From the NCBI RefSeq assembly GCF_002514725.1, contig NZ_NTLB01000006.1, positions 248,001 through 312,000 on the forward strand: 64,000 nt of DNA, given 5' to 3'. This document shows positions 1 through 9,623 of the stretch, one piece after another; the stretch's first letter is position 1; each line of letters opens with the position of its first letter. Under the pieces are notes generated by a model. The model was not told the origin of the DNA, made no database searches, and was given only the letters and a program-made list of their open reading frames with translations. Position numbers and translations under genes: made by a program. Source of the stretch: Mangrovitalea sediminis. Lineage in GTDB: Bacteria > Pseudomonadota > Gammaproteobacteria > Pseudomonadales > Oleiphilaceae.

Positions 1-1030
1 CCTTGCGTCCTGCCTCATCCCCCATCGCGATAAGGTAGACGTCCGCATCGTTATTGACGCCCGCCGGCACAGAGCCCACCGTTTCCAGTAACAGAATCAA
101 CCGCTCAACGCCCATCGCGAAGCCCACTCCGGGAGTGGGTTTCCCCCCCAGCTGCTCCACCAGGCCATCGTAGCGACCACCTGCACAGACGGTGCCCTGG
201 GCTCCCAGGCTGTCAGTAACCCACTCGAAGACGGTCTTGCCGTAATAGTCAAGACCGCGCACGAGGCGCGGATTAACCGTGTAGGGAATCCCGGCAGCAT
301 CCAGCAGCGTCCGCAATCCCGCAAAGTGCTCGCGGGACAGGTCATCCAGGAAGTCCGTCAGCACAGGGGCATCGGCCAGAATGGCCTGGGTCTGCGAATC
401 CTTGCTGTCCAGGACTCGCAACGGATTCGTCGTCAGGCGGCGGCGACTGTCTTCGTCGAGCCGGTCTTCGTGCTGTTTCAGATACCCTACCAAGGCATCC
501 CTGTATGCGCCGCGAGCTTCCGGTGTTCCCAACGAGTTCAGCTGCAGGGTGACATGGGAATCCAGTCCCAACACACGCCAGAGTCGCGCCGTCATCAATA
601 GGAGCTCAGCGTCGATGTCCGGGCCGGTCATGCCGAAACATTCCACACCCAGTTGGTGAAACTGACGATAACGCCCCTTCTGCGGCCGCTCGTGCCGGAA
701 CATCGGCCCCGCATACCACAGTTTCTGTGTCTGGTTGAACAGCAGACCGTGTTCCTCGGCCGCCCGCACACAACCAGCGGTTCCTTCCGGGCGCAGCGTC
801 AGGCTGTCGCCATTACGGTCCTCGAAGGTATACATTTCCTTTTCGACAATATCGGTCACTTCGCCGATGGAGCGTTTAAACAATTCCGTCTGCTCGACGA
901 TCGGCATCCGGATTTCCTGATACCCGTAGGAGCGGAAAACCCGGCGAACGGTGGACTCCAGATACTGCCAGATAGGCGTCTGGTCGGGCAGAATATCATT
1001 CATGCCCCGTATGGCTTGGATACGTGCCAA
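1..1030 (-). CDS. hisS: Histidyl-tRNA synthetase, 3' end cut by window edge
   Basis: Class II aminoacyl-tRNA synthetase that charges tRNA-His in the cytoplasm. About 343 N-terminal residues of the usual ~425 are visible; the gene runs off the left edge. The translation opens with the family signature [13 protein letters not shown]. Class II motif 2 ([10 protein letters not shown]) and the histidine-binding segment around G-L-D-Y-Y-G are present. The start is inferred to be TTG: an in-frame TGA lies just upstream with no ATG between, and the third TTG (at 1030) gives M-A-R-I-Q, which aligns best with relatives and lies about 8 nt after an AAAAGGG Shine-Dalgarno. It follows ispG by 67 nt on the same strand, as in pseudomonads. 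Two nearby in-frame TTG codons are alternative starts. Confidence 0.95.
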   Translation of the reverse strand, partial: MARIQAIRGMNDILPDQTPIWQYLESTVRRVFRSYGYQEIRMPIVEQTELFKRSIGEVTDIVEKEMYTFEDRNGDSLTLRPEGTAGCVRAAEEHGLLFNQTQKLWYAGPMFRHERPQKGRYRQFHQLGVECFGMTGPDIDAELLLMTARLWRVLGLDSHVTLQLNSLGTPEARGAYRDALVGYLKQHEDRLDEDSRRRLTTNPLRVLDSKDSQTQAILADAPVLTDFLDDLSREHFAGLRTLLDAAGIPYTVNPRLVRGLDYYGKTVFEWVTDSLGAQGTVCAGGRYDGLVEQLGGKPTPGVGFAMGVERLILLLETVGSVPAGVNNDADVYLIAMGDEAGRK

Positions 1031-1097
1031 CTTCAAAACCCTTTTCAATCAATTGAGATCATGGGAAAAATGCGATAGCCGTCAAACAAGCGCCAGA

Positions 1098-2213
1098 TCA
1101 GTTCCCGCGCGCGATAATCGCTTCTTCCTGCGTCTTTCGTTTGTCGACCTCAGCCCGGATCAGCCGTTCCAGGCTATCGACCAGCCCTTCGTTTTCCAGC
1201 TTCTGATTCGGTTCACCGCTGAGATAGAGCAGATTCTTCGGCGTTCCGCCGGTGAGGCCGATATCCGCCTCACGCGCTTCGCCGGGCCCGTTCACCACGC
1301 AGCCGATAATCGCCACATCCAAAGACGTATTGATATCTTCAAGGCGACCTTCGAGTTCATTCATGGTCTGTATGACATCAAAGTTCTGCCGCGAGCAGCT
1401 CGGACAGGCGATAAAGTTGATACCACGGCTTCTCAAACGCAGCGAGCGCAGCATATCCCAACCGACTTTAACCTCCTGCACCGGATCTGCGGCCAGGGAT
1501 ATCCGTATGGTATCGCCGATGCCATCCATCAGGAGAGCGCCGAGACCGATGGCAGACTTGACCGTGCCGGAGCGGAACCCTCCCGCCTCCGTGATCCCCA
1601 GGTGCAGAGGCTGCTCTATCTGGCCCGCGATCTGGCGATAGGCCGCCACCGTCATAAAGATGTCCGACGCCTTCAGGCTTACCTTGAAGTTCTGAAAGTC
1701 GTGGCGATCAAGGATATCGATATGCCGCATCGCCGACTCGACCAGCGCCGCCGGTGTCGGCTCGCCGTATTTCTTCTGCAGGTCCTTTTCCAGCGATCCC
1801 GCATTCACACCGATCCGGATCGGGATGCCATTATCCCTTGCGGCATCGATAACCGCCTTGACCCGGTCTTCCCGACCGATATTGCCAGGATTGATGCGCA
1901 GGCAATCCACGCCATACTCGGCGACCTTGAGTGCGATCCGGTAGTCAAAATGTATATCCGCCACCAATGGCACATTTGCCTGGGCACGAATCTTGGCGAA
2001 GGCCTCTGCCGCCTCCATGGACGGTACCGAAACGCGCACGATGTCCGCACCCGCCTCTTCGAGACGGCGAATCTGATCGACCGTAGCGGCCACATCGCAG
2101 GTTTCGGTATTGGTCATGCTTTGTACCGCAATCGGTGCATCACCACCGACCGGCACGTTGCCGACCATGATCTGACGTGAGCGACGTCGTTGAATCGGAG
2201 ATTCGTAGTGCAT
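1098..2213 (-). CDS. ispG: 4-hydroxy-3-methylbut-2-enyl-diphosphate synthase
   Basis: Penultimate enzyme of the MEP isoprenoid pathway: reductive ring-opening of MEcPP to HMBPP using a [4Fe-4S] cluster. 371 residues, normal bacterial length. An N-terminal TIM-barrel (V-Q-S-M-T-N-T near residue 30) is followed by the cluster domain with ligands Cys270 and Cys273 (C-P-S-C), Cys305 ([10 protein letters not shown]) and Glu312. It sits between rodZ and hisS on the same strand, the conserved gammaproteobacterial order. Its need for a [4Fe-4S] cluster is relevant because the ISC scaffold genes are missing from their usual place nearby. Start and length agree with the family. Confidence 0.97.
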   Translation of the reverse strand: MHYESPIQRRRSRQIMVGNVPVGGDAPIAVQSMTNTETCDVAATVDQIRRLEEAGADIVRVSVPSMEAAEAFAKIRAQANVPLVADIHFDYRIALKVAEYGVDCLRINPGNIGREDRVKAVIDAARDNGIPIRIGVNAGSLEKDLQKKYGEPTPAALVESAMRHIDILDRHDFQNFKVSLKASDIFMTVAAYRQIAGQIEQPLHLGITEAGGFRSGTVKSAIGLGALLMDGIGDTIRISLAADPVQEVKVGWDMLRSLRLRSRGINFIACPSCSRQNFDVIQTMNELEGRLEDINTSLDVAIIGCVVNGPGEAREADIGLTGGTPKNLLYLSGEPNQKLENEGLVDSLERLIRAEVDKRKTQEEAIIARGN

Positions 2214-2319
2214 AACCTTATGAACCCAGTGGGATGACTCGCGTGAATAAGATGTGACTGTCTAGCAGGTAACGCCGCAGGCGTCGACTGGCGCCGCCCA
2301 CCTTACCCGGCCAGACACA

Positions 2320-3348
2320 TTACTTGCCCAGGACGAACTCGGCACGATGGCCTGGCGCGGGGTACTTCGACAAATCCATGGTCTTACCGTTAAAACTCAA
2401 ACTGGACACTCCACCGACCGCCCCCAGGACGATCTTGAACGGCCCATGTCCCGCGTAATGCAGCATATCACCGTTACGTTTCAACGCGGCAACAACCCGG
2501 TTGCCCGCACCATTGGTTACCTCGACCCAACAATCGCCTGAAAAAGTCATGGTCAGCGTATCGACCGGCCCGGGCGCCGGCTCAGGCTTTCCCGAAGAGA
2601 CCTCCGTTGCAGGCTGGTCTGCCGCTGCCGAAGCAACCGTCGCCGCCTGAGGCGTCGCCGCCGATGACGGGGGCGTGTGCGTAGCAGCGGTTCCGGCTTG
2701 TGCAGCCCCTTCCCCTGCATCGGCATTCTGACTTGATGCAGCCGTGTCAGCCGGTTGATCCGGCGCTGTTACAACGCCACTTTCCGCAGGTGTTGCCACC
2801 GGACTTGCCTCTGCCGTGGAATTCGTGGCTTCCGGAGAGGGCTTCGTCGGCGCAGGCGGCGGTTCACTGGCCGGCGCCGGTTGGCTGTTCGGTACTGGCT
2901 GGGATCTTGGCAAAAACAGGTGCGTTCGACCGGAAAACTCCGTGAATACCAAGCCAGCCGCCAGCAGGAAAAGAATAACGACCAGACTGCGCGCCCATTT
3001 TTGGCGACGCCCTTTTGCCCTTTCGATCTGCTCCAGTGGATGCTCCACGCTCCTCTGGTCATCAGCCTCACGAAACACCCCGAGCTCCTCATCCAGAGAG
3101 GCCAGTAAAGGGGCTTCGCTCAATGACATATGACGCGCATAGGATTTGACATAGCCGCGCAGGAACAACTCGCCAGGCACCTGCCGGTAATCACCCTCTT
3201 CGATCGCCATTACAATGGAAGGACGCAGATGCAGGCTATCCGCGACTTCCCTGACCGACAATCCCTTCGCCTCCCTGGCATTTCTCAGGATACGCCCGGT
3301 CTCTCCCGCGACCGGTGAGTTGTCTGGCTTGGACGCTGCATCACTCAT
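2320..3348 (-). CDS. rodZ: RodZ-like cytoskeletal membrane protein
   Basis: Links MreB filaments to the cell-wall elongation machinery and supports rod shape. 342 residues. A Cro/C1-type helix-turn-helix occupies about residues 20-85 (R-E-A-K-G-L-S-V-R-E-V-A-D), which in the family binds MreB rather than DNA. One transmembrane helix lies at about 118-137. A long Pro/Ala/Ser/Thr-rich periplasmic linker (about 145-255) leads to a C-terminal beta domain (DUF4115-like) starting near the W-V-E-V-T motif. The start overlaps the 3' end of pilW by 8 nt, suggesting translational coupling. The linker composition and length are unconstrained and probably species-specific. Confidence 0.92.
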   Translation of the reverse strand: MSDAASKPDNSPVAGETGRILRNAREAKGLSVREVADSLHLRPSIVMAIEEGDYRQVPGELFLRGYVKSYARHMSLSEAPLLASLDEELGVFREADDQRSVEHPLEQIERAKGRRQKWARSLVVILFLLAAGLVFTEFSGRTHLFLPRSQPVPNSQPAPASEPPPAPTKPSPEATNSTAEASPVATPAESGVVTAPDQPADTAASSQNADAGEGAAQAGTAATHTPPSSAATPQAATVASAAADQPATEVSSGKPEPAPGPVDTLTMTFSGDCWVEVTNGAGNRVVAALKRNGDMLHYAGHGPFKIVLGAVGGVSSLSFNGKTMDLSKYPAPGHRAEFVLGK

Positions 3349-4120
3349 GGGAAATCAAGGCCTTGTATTGCTTGTATTCTTCTGATTTTGGGTAGAGGTT
3401 TCGGAGAAGTAAAGCGAGGCTGGCTTCGCGGTCGGCGTCGTTGAAATGTCGTGCAATCCTGATGCTGACCCAGAGTGCATCCGCGGAGGGCTGGATCTTG
3501 GGCGAAGCACTGATAAGGTCGTTCATCTGCAGATTATAGCGCCGAGCTTCGGTATAGCGATTGCTTGCCAGCAACGCCTTGGTCAACCCCAATAGGGCCG
3601 GAATATTCTGGCGGTTGATCCCCAACGCCTTACGAAAATCCTGAATAGCCTCTTCCTGACGCCCAATCTTTTCCGCACAGCGGCCCAAGTTGGTATAAAC
3701 CAGGCTACGATCGGGAAAAGTAACATCCTGCGCCGCGCGACTGAACTGGTCGTAACAGTCCTGATAACGCCCACGGGCATAAAGGAAGGCGCCGTAGAAC
3801 GTGCGCCCGCGCGTGTAGGAAGGATCGGAATCAATGGCTTTTTCGAAGGACTGCTCCGCCAGATCAGGTTCATCCTGAATCTGATACAACAACCCCATTC
3901 CAGCCAACGCACCGGCGCTGTTGCCATTGATGGTCAGCGCTTTCTGGAAATGCTGCCGGGCCAGATCGTAATTACCCTGTTGGGTATAGGCGAGTCCCAG
4001 CTGGACATAATCCTTTACCGCCTGCGCCTTGTTTTCCTTACGGGTAAAAATGCTATTCGTCGTCGTTACGCAGCCTCCGAGCATTGCAAGGAGCAATAGG
4101 CCCACCCACCAACGTCTCAC
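3341..4120 (-). CDS. pilW: Type IV pilus biogenesis lipoprotein PilW/PilF, TPR
   Basis: Outer-membrane pilotin that in pseudomonads promotes assembly of the PilQ secretin. 259 residues with a lipoprotein signal ending L-G-G-C near residue 17. About six tetratricopeptide repeats follow, for example Y-D-L-A-R-Q-H-F-Q-K-A-L and a repeat at the following ~35 residues. It lies between rlmN and rodZ, the conserved position, and overlaps rodZ. The gene name is PilF in Pseudomonas and PilW in Neisseria. No other pilus gene is in the window, so a role in type IV pili is inferred from family and synteny. Confidence 0.92.
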   Translation of the reverse strand: MRRWWVGLLLLAMLGGCVTTTNSIFTRKENKAQAVKDYVQLGLAYTQQGNYDLARQHFQKALTINGNSAGALAGMGLLYQIQDEPDLAEQSFEKAIDSDPSYTRGRTFYGAFLYARGRYQDCYDQFSRAAQDVTFPDRSLVYTNLGRCAEKIGRQEEAIQDFRKALGINRQNIPALLGLTKALLASNRYTEARRYNLQMNDLISASPKIQPSADALWVSIRIARHFNDADREASLALLLRNLYPKSEEYKQYKALISHE

Positions 4121-4186
4121 TGAATAGCACTCCTTAATGTCTGCCGGTTCCCCGGACCCCGCCGTCAGGTTGAGTCGGCGAATGGC

Positions 4187-5296
4187 TCATCCCACCTGTT
4201 GGACGGCAATGTATTTTTGACTACGTCGTGTACGGTCCTCGAATTGACCGACAAGCTGTCCGCACGCCGCGTCAATATCGTCCCCACGAGGGGTTCTAAT
4301 GGTACCGACGTACCCTGCATGACTGAGGATTGCCTGAAACGCACGCACCCGTTCCATCGAGGGTCGCTGGAAGGTACTTTCCGCAAAGGGATTGAACGGA
4401 ATCAGGTTAATCTTGCACGGCACGTTGCGCAGCAGCTTTACCAATTGGCGCGCATGTTCCGGCTTATCGTTCACCCCATCAATCAGCGTATACTCTATTG
4501 TCACCTTGCGCTTATCCGCCAACTTGTCCAGATAACGCCTTGTGGCAGCCAGCAATTCGGCAATAGGATACTTGCGATTCAGGGGGACCAGCGTATCGCG
4601 CAGCTCATCATTAGGGGCATGCAGCGATATGGCAAGTGACACATCCGTAATATCGCCCAGACGGTCCAGCGCCGGCACGACACCGGCCGTGCTCAGGGTG
4701 ACCCGACGCTTGGAAATACTGTATGCCCAGTCATCCATCATCAGGCTCATGGCATCGACGACGTTGTCGAAGTTGAGCAAAGGCTCCCCCATCCCCATCA
4801 TCACCACGTTGGTAATCGGCCGCTCCTTGTTGCGGTCGTAAGGCATGAAGGATTTCATAGCAACCCATACCTGACCGATAATTTCTGCGGCTGACAGGTT
4901 ACGGTTAAAGCCTCTCTTTCCGGTAGAACAAAAAGTGCAGTCGAGGCTGCAGCCGATCTGTGAGGATACGCAAAGCGTCGCGCGCTGCCCATCCGGAATC
5001 AGAACCGTTTCAACGCTGTTGCCCGCCGACATCTGCATAACCCACTTCCGCGTGCCGTCCTGGGAAATATTATGATAGACGACCTCCGGAGCACGGATTT
5101 CGGCAACTTCCGCCAGCTTTTCCCGCAGCACCTTACTGACGTTGGTCATTTCATCGAAGTTGTCCACGCCTCGCTGGTGAATCCACTGGATGACCTGCGA
5201 TGCCCGGAAACGCTTCTCGCCCAGGGACTCGAAAAACGCCTCCATACGGGCTCTGGACAAGCCCAACAGATTGACTTTCTCTACCCCGGAATTCAT
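4187..5296 (-). CDS. rlmN: Dual-specificity 23S rRNA/tRNA adenine-C2 methyltransferase
   Basis: Radical-SAM enzyme that methylates C2 of A2503 in 23S rRNA and A37 of some tRNAs. 369 residues. The cluster motif C-x3-C-x2-C is Cys116, Cys120 and Cys123 (C-S-L-D-C-T-F-C). The C-terminal methyl-carrying cysteine is Cys345 (D-I-D-A-A-C-G-Q-L). The G-M-G-E-P-L motif near 168-173 contacts SAM. It follows ndk and precedes pilW on the same strand. Like IspG it needs a [4Fe-4S] cluster. Start ATG and length agree with the family. Confidence 0.96.
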   Translation of the reverse strand: MNSGVEKVNLLGLSRARMEAFFESLGEKRFRASQVIQWIHQRGVDNFDEMTNVSKVLREKLAEVAEIRAPEVVYHNISQDGTRKWVMQMSAGNSVETVLIPDGQRATLCVSSQIGCSLDCTFCSTGKRGFNRNLSAAEIIGQVWVAMKSFMPYDRNKERPITNVVMMGMGEPLLNFDNVVDAMSLMMDDWAYSISKRRVTLSTAGVVPALDRLGDITDVSLAISLHAPNDELRDTLVPLNRKYPIAELLAATRRYLDKLADKRKVTIEYTLIDGVNDKPEHARQLVKLLRNVPCKINLIPFNPFAESTFQRPSMERVRAFQAILSHAGYVGTIRTPRGDDIDAACGQLVGQFEDRTRRSQKYIAVQQVG

Positions 5297-5359
5297 GACA
5301 CAACCCTCATTTCATAATCCTGTGTGGGCGGAGCCAGAAACCCCGCCCTCTACCCTCAA

Positions 5360-5791
5360 TTAAACGTTACGTGGGCAGATTTCTTTGTCGCTGAAGAAAT
5401 AGGCCACTTCACGCTCAGCGGAAGCGGTGGAATCAGAGCCGTGCACGGCGTTCGCATCGATGGATTGAGCGAAATCGGCGCGAATGGTTCCCGGAGCCGC
5501 TTCTTTCGGATTGGTGGCACCCATCAGGTCACGGTTCTTGAGGACGGCACCTTCACCTTCCAGCACCTGAACCATCACCGGACCGGAGGTCATGAACGCA
5601 ACCAGATCACGGAAGAAAGGACGCTCCTTGTGTTCCGCATAAAAGCCTTCGGCCTGCTCTTGCGTCAGGTGCTGCATTTTCGCTGCAACGATGCTCAGAC
5701 CCGCCTTCTCGAAGCGGCTGTAAATCTCGCCGATGACATTCTTGGCGACAGCATCGGGCTTGATAATAGAAAGGGTGCGCTCAACAGCCAT
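5360..5791 (-). CDS. ndk: Nucleoside diphosphate kinase
   Basis: Transfers the gamma-phosphate between nucleoside tri- and diphosphates via a phosphohistidine. 143 residues, complete. The motif N-A-V-H-G-S-D-S carries the active-site His117, and the N-terminal [11 protein letters not shown] segment is the family signature. It lies directly downstream of iscS; in E. coli-like and Pseudomonas-like genomes the iscUA-hscBA-fdx genes would lie upstream, between iscS and this region. It appears to have its own promoter at 5839-5866. Confidence 0.97.
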   Translation of the reverse strand: MAVERTLSIIKPDAVAKNVIGEIYSRFEKAGLSIVAAKMQHLTQEQAEGFYAEHKERPFFRDLVAFMTSGPVMVQVLEGEGAVLKNRDLMGATNPKEAAPGTIRADFAQSIDANAVHGSDSTASAEREVAYFFSDKEICPRNV

Positions 5792-5819
5792 TACGATTCT
5801 CCAATGGTTGGGTTTGCAT

Positions 5820-5851
5820 CAAATAAACTAAACCCGCGATTATACGCGGGT
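5820..5851 (-). terminator. Hairpin after iscS, probable intrinsic terminator
   Basis: Seven-base-pair stem ACCCGCG / CGCGGGT (5832-5838 with 5845-5851) and loop TATAAT, read on the minus strand 27 nt after the iscS stop codon. The following sequence is T-rich (TTAGTTTATTT) but interrupted. Moderate terminator by shape; it would uncouple ndk from iscRS. Confidence 0.5.
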
Positions 5852-5866
5852 CCGTGACAAAGTCAT
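5839..5866 (-). promoter_or_regulatory. Predicted sigma-70 promoter of ndk
   Basis: Read on the minus strand: -35 ATGACT (5861-5866, 4/6 match), a 16-nt spacer, and a perfect -10 TATAAT (5839-5844). The start codon of ndk is about 48 nt further on. The -10 hexamer lies exactly in the loop of the hairpin that follows iscS, so termination of iscS and initiation of ndk share the same DNA. Confidence 0.55.
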
Positions 5867-5877
5867 ACCAACACGAT

Positions 5878-7056
5878 CTATTGCGCTCGCGCCCTTCGCC
5901 GGTGCGAAGCCTCCCTGAGGCGTGGCACCATCTCCGATACTTGAGCAATGGCAAACTCAATCTCTTCGTCCGTCGTAAAACGGCCGACCGAAAAGCGAAG
6001 GGAGGCATGCGCCAATTCATCCGACAAGCCCATCGCCCGCAATACGTAAGACGGCTCCAGCGACGCTGACGAGCACGCCGATCCGGACGATACCGCCAGG
6101 TCACGCAACCCCAGCATCAGAGATTCTCCGTCCACATCTGCAAACGCAAAGTTGGCGATACCCGGCACCCGCTGCTCGGCGTGACCGTTAAGGGTCACAC
6201 CACCAATTGCCAGAAAACCTTCAACCAGCCTTTGCCGAAGCGCCGTCAGACGCGCCATTTCATCCGACAACGCTTCACTCGCGATCTCGAATGCCTTACC
6301 CATGCCCGCGATCTGATGCGTCGGCAGCGTACCCGAGCGCATACCACGCTCATGTCCACCGCCGTGCATTTGCGCCTCGATACGTAACGACGGCGAGCGA
6401 CGAACGTACAGGGCACCAATGCCTTTAGGGCCGTATACCTTATGCCCAGAAAAGGACATCAGGTCGACAGCGATCGCATCCAGGTCTACGGGAATCTTAC
6501 CGGCACTCTGGGCAGCGTCGACATGAAAAGCGATTCCCCTTTCCCGCAGAGCCGCGCCAATGGCAGCAATATCGGTAATCACGCCAGTCTCATTGTTCAC
6601 GTGCATCAGGCTGACCAGGATGGTATCCGGCCGCACAGCCGCAAGCACTTGCTCCAGCTGGATGACGCCATCGCCCCCCGGGACCAGGTATGTCACTTCA
6701 AACCCCTGGAGCTCAAGCCAGCCGCAAGTGTCGAGAACAGCCTTATGCTCGATCTGCGACGTGATGATGTGGCGCCCTTCGGCCTGGCGCGCCATTGCCA
6801 ACCCCTTGATCGCCAGGTTGTCGGATTCGGTCGCACCGGAAGTCCAGACAATCTCGCGGGGATCGCAATTCACCAGATCGGCCACCTGTTTGCGCGCAGC
6901 CTCAACTGCCGCTTCGGCTTGCCAGCCATAGCCGTGAGAGCGCGAAGCCGGGTTCCCGAAGACGCCACCGAGCGTCAGGAAACCGGTCAGACATTCCGCC
7001 ACCCGAGGATCAACGGGCGCCGTTGCGGCATAATCGAAATAAATGGGCTTTTTCAT
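5878..7056 (-). CDS. iscS: IscS-type cysteine desulfurase with altered C-terminus
   Basis: PLP enzyme that strips sulfur from cysteine and passes it as a persulfide. 392 residues. PLP lysine Lys206 (S-G-H-K) and persulfide-forming Cys328 ([10 protein letters not shown]) fall at the same numbers as in E. coli IscS, and similarity is high throughout. After R-L-R at about 379-381 the family tail (S-P-L-W-E-M... in E. coli, 404 residues) is replaced by [11 protein letters not shown]. That tail helps dock IscU. No iscU, iscA, hscB, hscA or fdx follows; the next gene is ndk. Likely retained to supply sulfur for tRNA thiolation or TusA-like carriers (inference). Co-oriented with iscR, 91 nt downstream of it. 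Confidence 0.95.
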   Translation of the reverse strand: MKKPIYFDYAATAPVDPRVAECLTGFLTLGGVFGNPASRSHGYGWQAEAAVEAARKQVADLVNCDPREIVWTSGATESDNLAIKGLAMARQAEGRHIITSQIEHKAVLDTCGWLELQGFEVTYLVPGGDGVIQLEQVLAAVRPDTILVSLMHVNNETGVITDIAAIGAALRERGIAFHVDAAQSAGKIPVDLDAIAVDLMSFSGHKVYGPKGIGALYVRRSPSLRIEAQMHGGGHERGMRSGTLPTHQIAGMGKAFEIASEALSDEMARLTALRQRLVEGFLAIGGVTLNGHAEQRVPGIANFAFADVDGESLMLGLRDLAVSSGSACSSASLEPSYVLRAMGLSDELAHASLRFSVGRFTTDEEIEFAIAQVSEMVPRLREASHRRRARAQ

Positions 7057-7147
7057 CAGTTCAGCGTCATTCCGTCAAGAAGTGCCGAAAATTGCGGTTT
7101 GCTGGAGGACGCGGCACCGCAGCGCAACCGCCGCATCGAAGGAGGAC

Positions 7148-7624
7148 TCAGTTACTGGCAGGCGAAGCCTCGATGGTTCGCGTCTGCTGCCGCTGATTCT
7201 GTCGGGCAGCCACGATCTGTATCTCACGCTTTTTCATCAGATCCGCAAGACTGATCGTGCTCAGGAATTCATGGATTTGGTTACTAAGGTCAGACCAAAG
7301 GTGATGTGTCAGACATTTTTCGCCGCTCTGGCAATCGCCCTTGTTCCGGCAACGCGTCGTATCCAGGGACTCATTAACCGCATCCACGACCTGTGCCACA
7401 TAGATCTGGGTGTCGGGGCGGTTCAACTGGTAGCCGCCCCCCGGACCACGCACACTCCGCACCAGACGTTCTCGACGCAATTTGGCAAACAACTGCTCCA
7501 GGTAAGACAGGGAAATACCCTGTCGCTGGGAAATGTCCGCCAGACTGATTGGCCCTTCCTGCGCGTGCAAAGCCAAGTCCAACATGGCCGTGACCGCGTA
7601 GCGCCCCTTAGTAGTCAATCGCAT
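7148..7624 (-). CDS. iscR: Iron-sulfur cluster regulator IscR
   Basis: Rrf2-family winged-helix regulator that senses Fe-S status by binding a [2Fe-2S] cluster. 158 residues. N-terminal wing-helix domain with S-Y-L-E-Q-L-F (Glu43 region of the recognition helix). Cluster ligands Cys92, Cys98, Cys104 and His107 are all present at the E. coli numbering. The C-terminal extension is Gln/Arg-rich and unlike E. coli. A strong promoter with an IscR type-1-like site lies immediately upstream, overlapping the end of cysE, so autoregulation is likely. First gene of a two-gene iscR-iscS operon. Confidence 0.96.
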   Translation of the reverse strand: MRLTTKGRYAVTAMLDLALHAQEGPISLADISQRQGISLSYLEQLFAKLRRERLVRSVRGPGGGYQLNRPDTQIYVAQVVDAVNESLDTTRCRNKGDCQSGEKCLTHHLWSDLSNQIHEFLSTISLADLMKKREIQIVAARQNQRQQTRTIEASPASN

Positions 7625-7657
7625 CGCTGATGCTAATCCCCTTCTGTTTGTCGGGAA

Positions 7658-7690
7658 ATTATCATTTTTCCGACAAAAACAGTCAAGTAT
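7658..7690 (-). promoter_or_regulatory. iscR promoter with IscR type-1-like operator
   Basis: On the minus strand, -35 TTGACT (7681-7686), a 17-nt spacer and -10 GATAAT (7658-7663, 5/6). The 25 bp from 7690 down to 7666 match the E. coli type-1 IscR consensus well in the left half and centre (ATACTTGACT then GTTTT then TGTCGG), with a poor right end. The operator covers the -35 element, consistent with repression by [2Fe-2S]-IscR. The -35 overlaps the cysE stop codon. Confidence 0.65.
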
Positions 7691-8468
7691 TAGGCGGCGA
7701 AGTCTCGTCCTCCTCGACCTTCACGCAGTCGAAATCCTCGTCGCGAATCGGCGGTAACGCGCCGTTACGGTATTCAGAATCCACACGCTGCAGGGCCTTG
7801 CACATACTTTCAATGCGCGAGTCCACGGCATGCATGTGATCCAACATGCTGCGGATGGCGCGGGCAACAGGATCCGGCATCTCTTCACTGAGCCCATAGG
7901 CGTCGAATCCGATCTTGCGCTCCATATCCTTACGACGCTCTTCGTCAGGAGGCGGCGTCTTGACGATAATTCGTCCGGGGATGCCCACAACGGTAGCGCC
8001 ATCGGGAACGTTCTTGGTCACCACCGCATTGGAACCGATCTTTGCATTGGCACCGATATCCAATGGCCCCAAAACCTTGGCGCCGGCGCCCACAACAACA
8101 CCGTCGCCAAGCGTGGGATGCCGTTTCCCCTTGTTCCAACTGGTTCCCCCAAGGGTAACCCCCTGATACAAGGTAACATCGTCGCCAATCACGGTGGTTT
8201 CCCCAATGACCACACCCATGCCGTGATCGATAAAGAACCGGCGACCGATTACCGCACCCGGATGGATTTCGATCCCGGTCAACCAACGACTGAAGGTAGA
8301 CAGGGTCCTGCCCAGCCATTTGAGATCTGCCCGCCATAAGCGATGCGCGGCACGGTGAATCAACAGCGCGTGCAGGCCGGGATAGTTTGTCAAAACCTCA
8401 AAGGTGTTGCGGGCAGCCGGGTCACGATGAAATACGCTTGATACATCTTCCCGAAGACGCTCGAACAT
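7683..8468 (-). CDS. cysE: Serine O-acetyltransferase
   Basis: Acetylates serine with acetyl-CoA, the committed step of cysteine synthesis; it thereby feeds the substrate of IscS. 261 residues. Alpha-helical N-terminal half, then a left-handed beta-helix of hexapeptide repeats (about residues 95-180: [14 protein letters not shown]). The active-site region H-G-M-G-V-V-I-G and the [12 protein letters not shown] loop are present. Conserved position upstream of iscR. Ends 58 nt before iscR; the iscR promoter is embedded in this junction. Confidence 0.94.
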   Translation of the reverse strand: MFERLREDVSSVFHRDPAARNTFEVLTNYPGLHALLIHRAAHRLWRADLKWLGRTLSTFSRWLTGIEIHPGAVIGRRFFIDHGMGVVIGETTVIGDDVTLYQGVTLGGTSWNKGKRHPTLGDGVVVGAGAKVLGPLDIGANAKIGSNAVVTKNVPDGATVVGIPGRIIVKTPPPDEERRKDMERKIGFDAYGLSEEMPDPVARAIRSMLDHMHAVDSRIESMCKALQRVDSEYRNGALPPIRDEDFDCVKVEEDETSPPNT

Positions 8469-8581
8469 AACGATAGTGTCCCCTGTGGTTCTCGATAGCC
8501 GTAAATTTTGAAAGCTGGCGGCTCAGCGCATGATGCTTCATGACGGGAGCCGGCAAATGACGTCATCCTGCAATGAACGAC

Positions 8582-9409
8582 TCAAGAGTCGGACGGAGAC
8601 TCGCCCGAAGACCGTCCCGGTGACGCCGGGCTCGGCTCCGGAGTCCGCTGCTGGATATTCGTCAGCATGCCACGCAATATATTGATTTCCATACGGTCCA
8701 ACTGCGCTCGTTGATAAAGCCGACGCAGCCGCGTCATCAGTTGCCTGGGGTTATCCGGATCGTGGAACTCGATACGAATCAAGGTCTTTTCGAGGTGATC
8801 CAGAAAGCCGTCCACTTCCTGCACCGTCGCCGCCTCCATATCCCAACCGGCGTCCTGCGGAGACAATATAGGTCGTGTCAATTCCGCATCCTGCGGTTGT
8901 TCGCTTTCCCGCAGGTGCACCTTACGCAGTTCGTAAGCCAGAATCTGTACCGCCATGGCCAGATTCAGCGAACTATAATCCGGATTGGCCGGGATATGCA
9001 CATGGTAATGACAGCGCTGCAACTCCTCATTGCTCAACCCCCGGTCCTCCCGGCCGAACAACAATGCCACCGGCCCTTTATCGATCCACTCGCGGGCGAT
9101 GCCGACACCTGCCTCGGGGTCGACAACCGGCCAAGTCAGTCGCCGGTTACGGGCGCTTGCCCCCATAACCATGACACAGTCTTGAAGTGCTTCATCCAGC
9201 GACGTGCAAATTCGAGCTTCACTCAACAGGTCCAACGCACCAGATGCGCGGCGCTCTGCGGCCGGATCGGGGTATTTCCCGGGGTTGACCAGGTAAAGAT
9301 TCCGCAGCCCCATGTTTTTCATGCCCCGAGCCACCGCGCCGATATTCCCGGGATGCGAGGTTTCCATCAGGACAATACGAAGGTTGTCCCAGAGTTGCGG
9401 TGCCGTCAT
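8582..9409 (-). CDS. trmJ: tRNA (cytidine/uridine-2'-O-)-methyltransferase TrmJ
   Basis: SPOUT-class methyltransferase for 2'-O-methylation of position 32 in tRNA. 275 residues. The knotted catalytic half includes L-L-F-G-R-E-D-R-G-L-S-N-E-E-L and, further on, Y-S-S-L-N-L-A-M-A-V-Q. A C-terminal dimerisation/tRNA-binding extension ends in a Pro/Ser-rich tail. Upstream of cysE on the same strand, divergent from suhB, exactly as in pseudomonads. Confidence 0.95.
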   Translation of the reverse strand: MTAPQLWDNLRIVLMETSHPGNIGAVARGMKNMGLRNLYLVNPGKYPDPAAERRASGALDLLSEARICTSLDEALQDCVMVMGASARNRRLTWPVVDPEAGVGIAREWIDKGPVALLFGREDRGLSNEELQRCHYHVHIPANPDYSSLNLAMAVQILAYELRKVHLRESEQPQDAELTRPILSPQDAGWDMEAATVQEVDGFLDHLEKTLIRIEFHDPDNPRQLMTRLRRLYQRAQLDRMEINILRGMLTNIQQRTPEPSPASPGRSSGESPSDS

Positions 9410-9623
9410 GTCTCTTCCATTCCCAACGGGTAAATCATAGCGCTATCGCCAAATCAGAAAGGCTCGCATGTTAACAGATCTGTGCCTTCGGGCCAGAGAT
9501 CGCTCCACCCAGATCACAAATAGCCGGGTTATACGGGAAAACCCGACGCAGGATCTTTCGAGACTGTCGCTAATTTCTGTTATCATAGCGCGCCCCTCCG
9601 TTACCAATCGAATGGCGACACTG

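Noticed and set aside
951-2180. 409-residue plus-strand reading frame over ispG
   Set aside because: Antisense shadow of the well-supported ispG gene.
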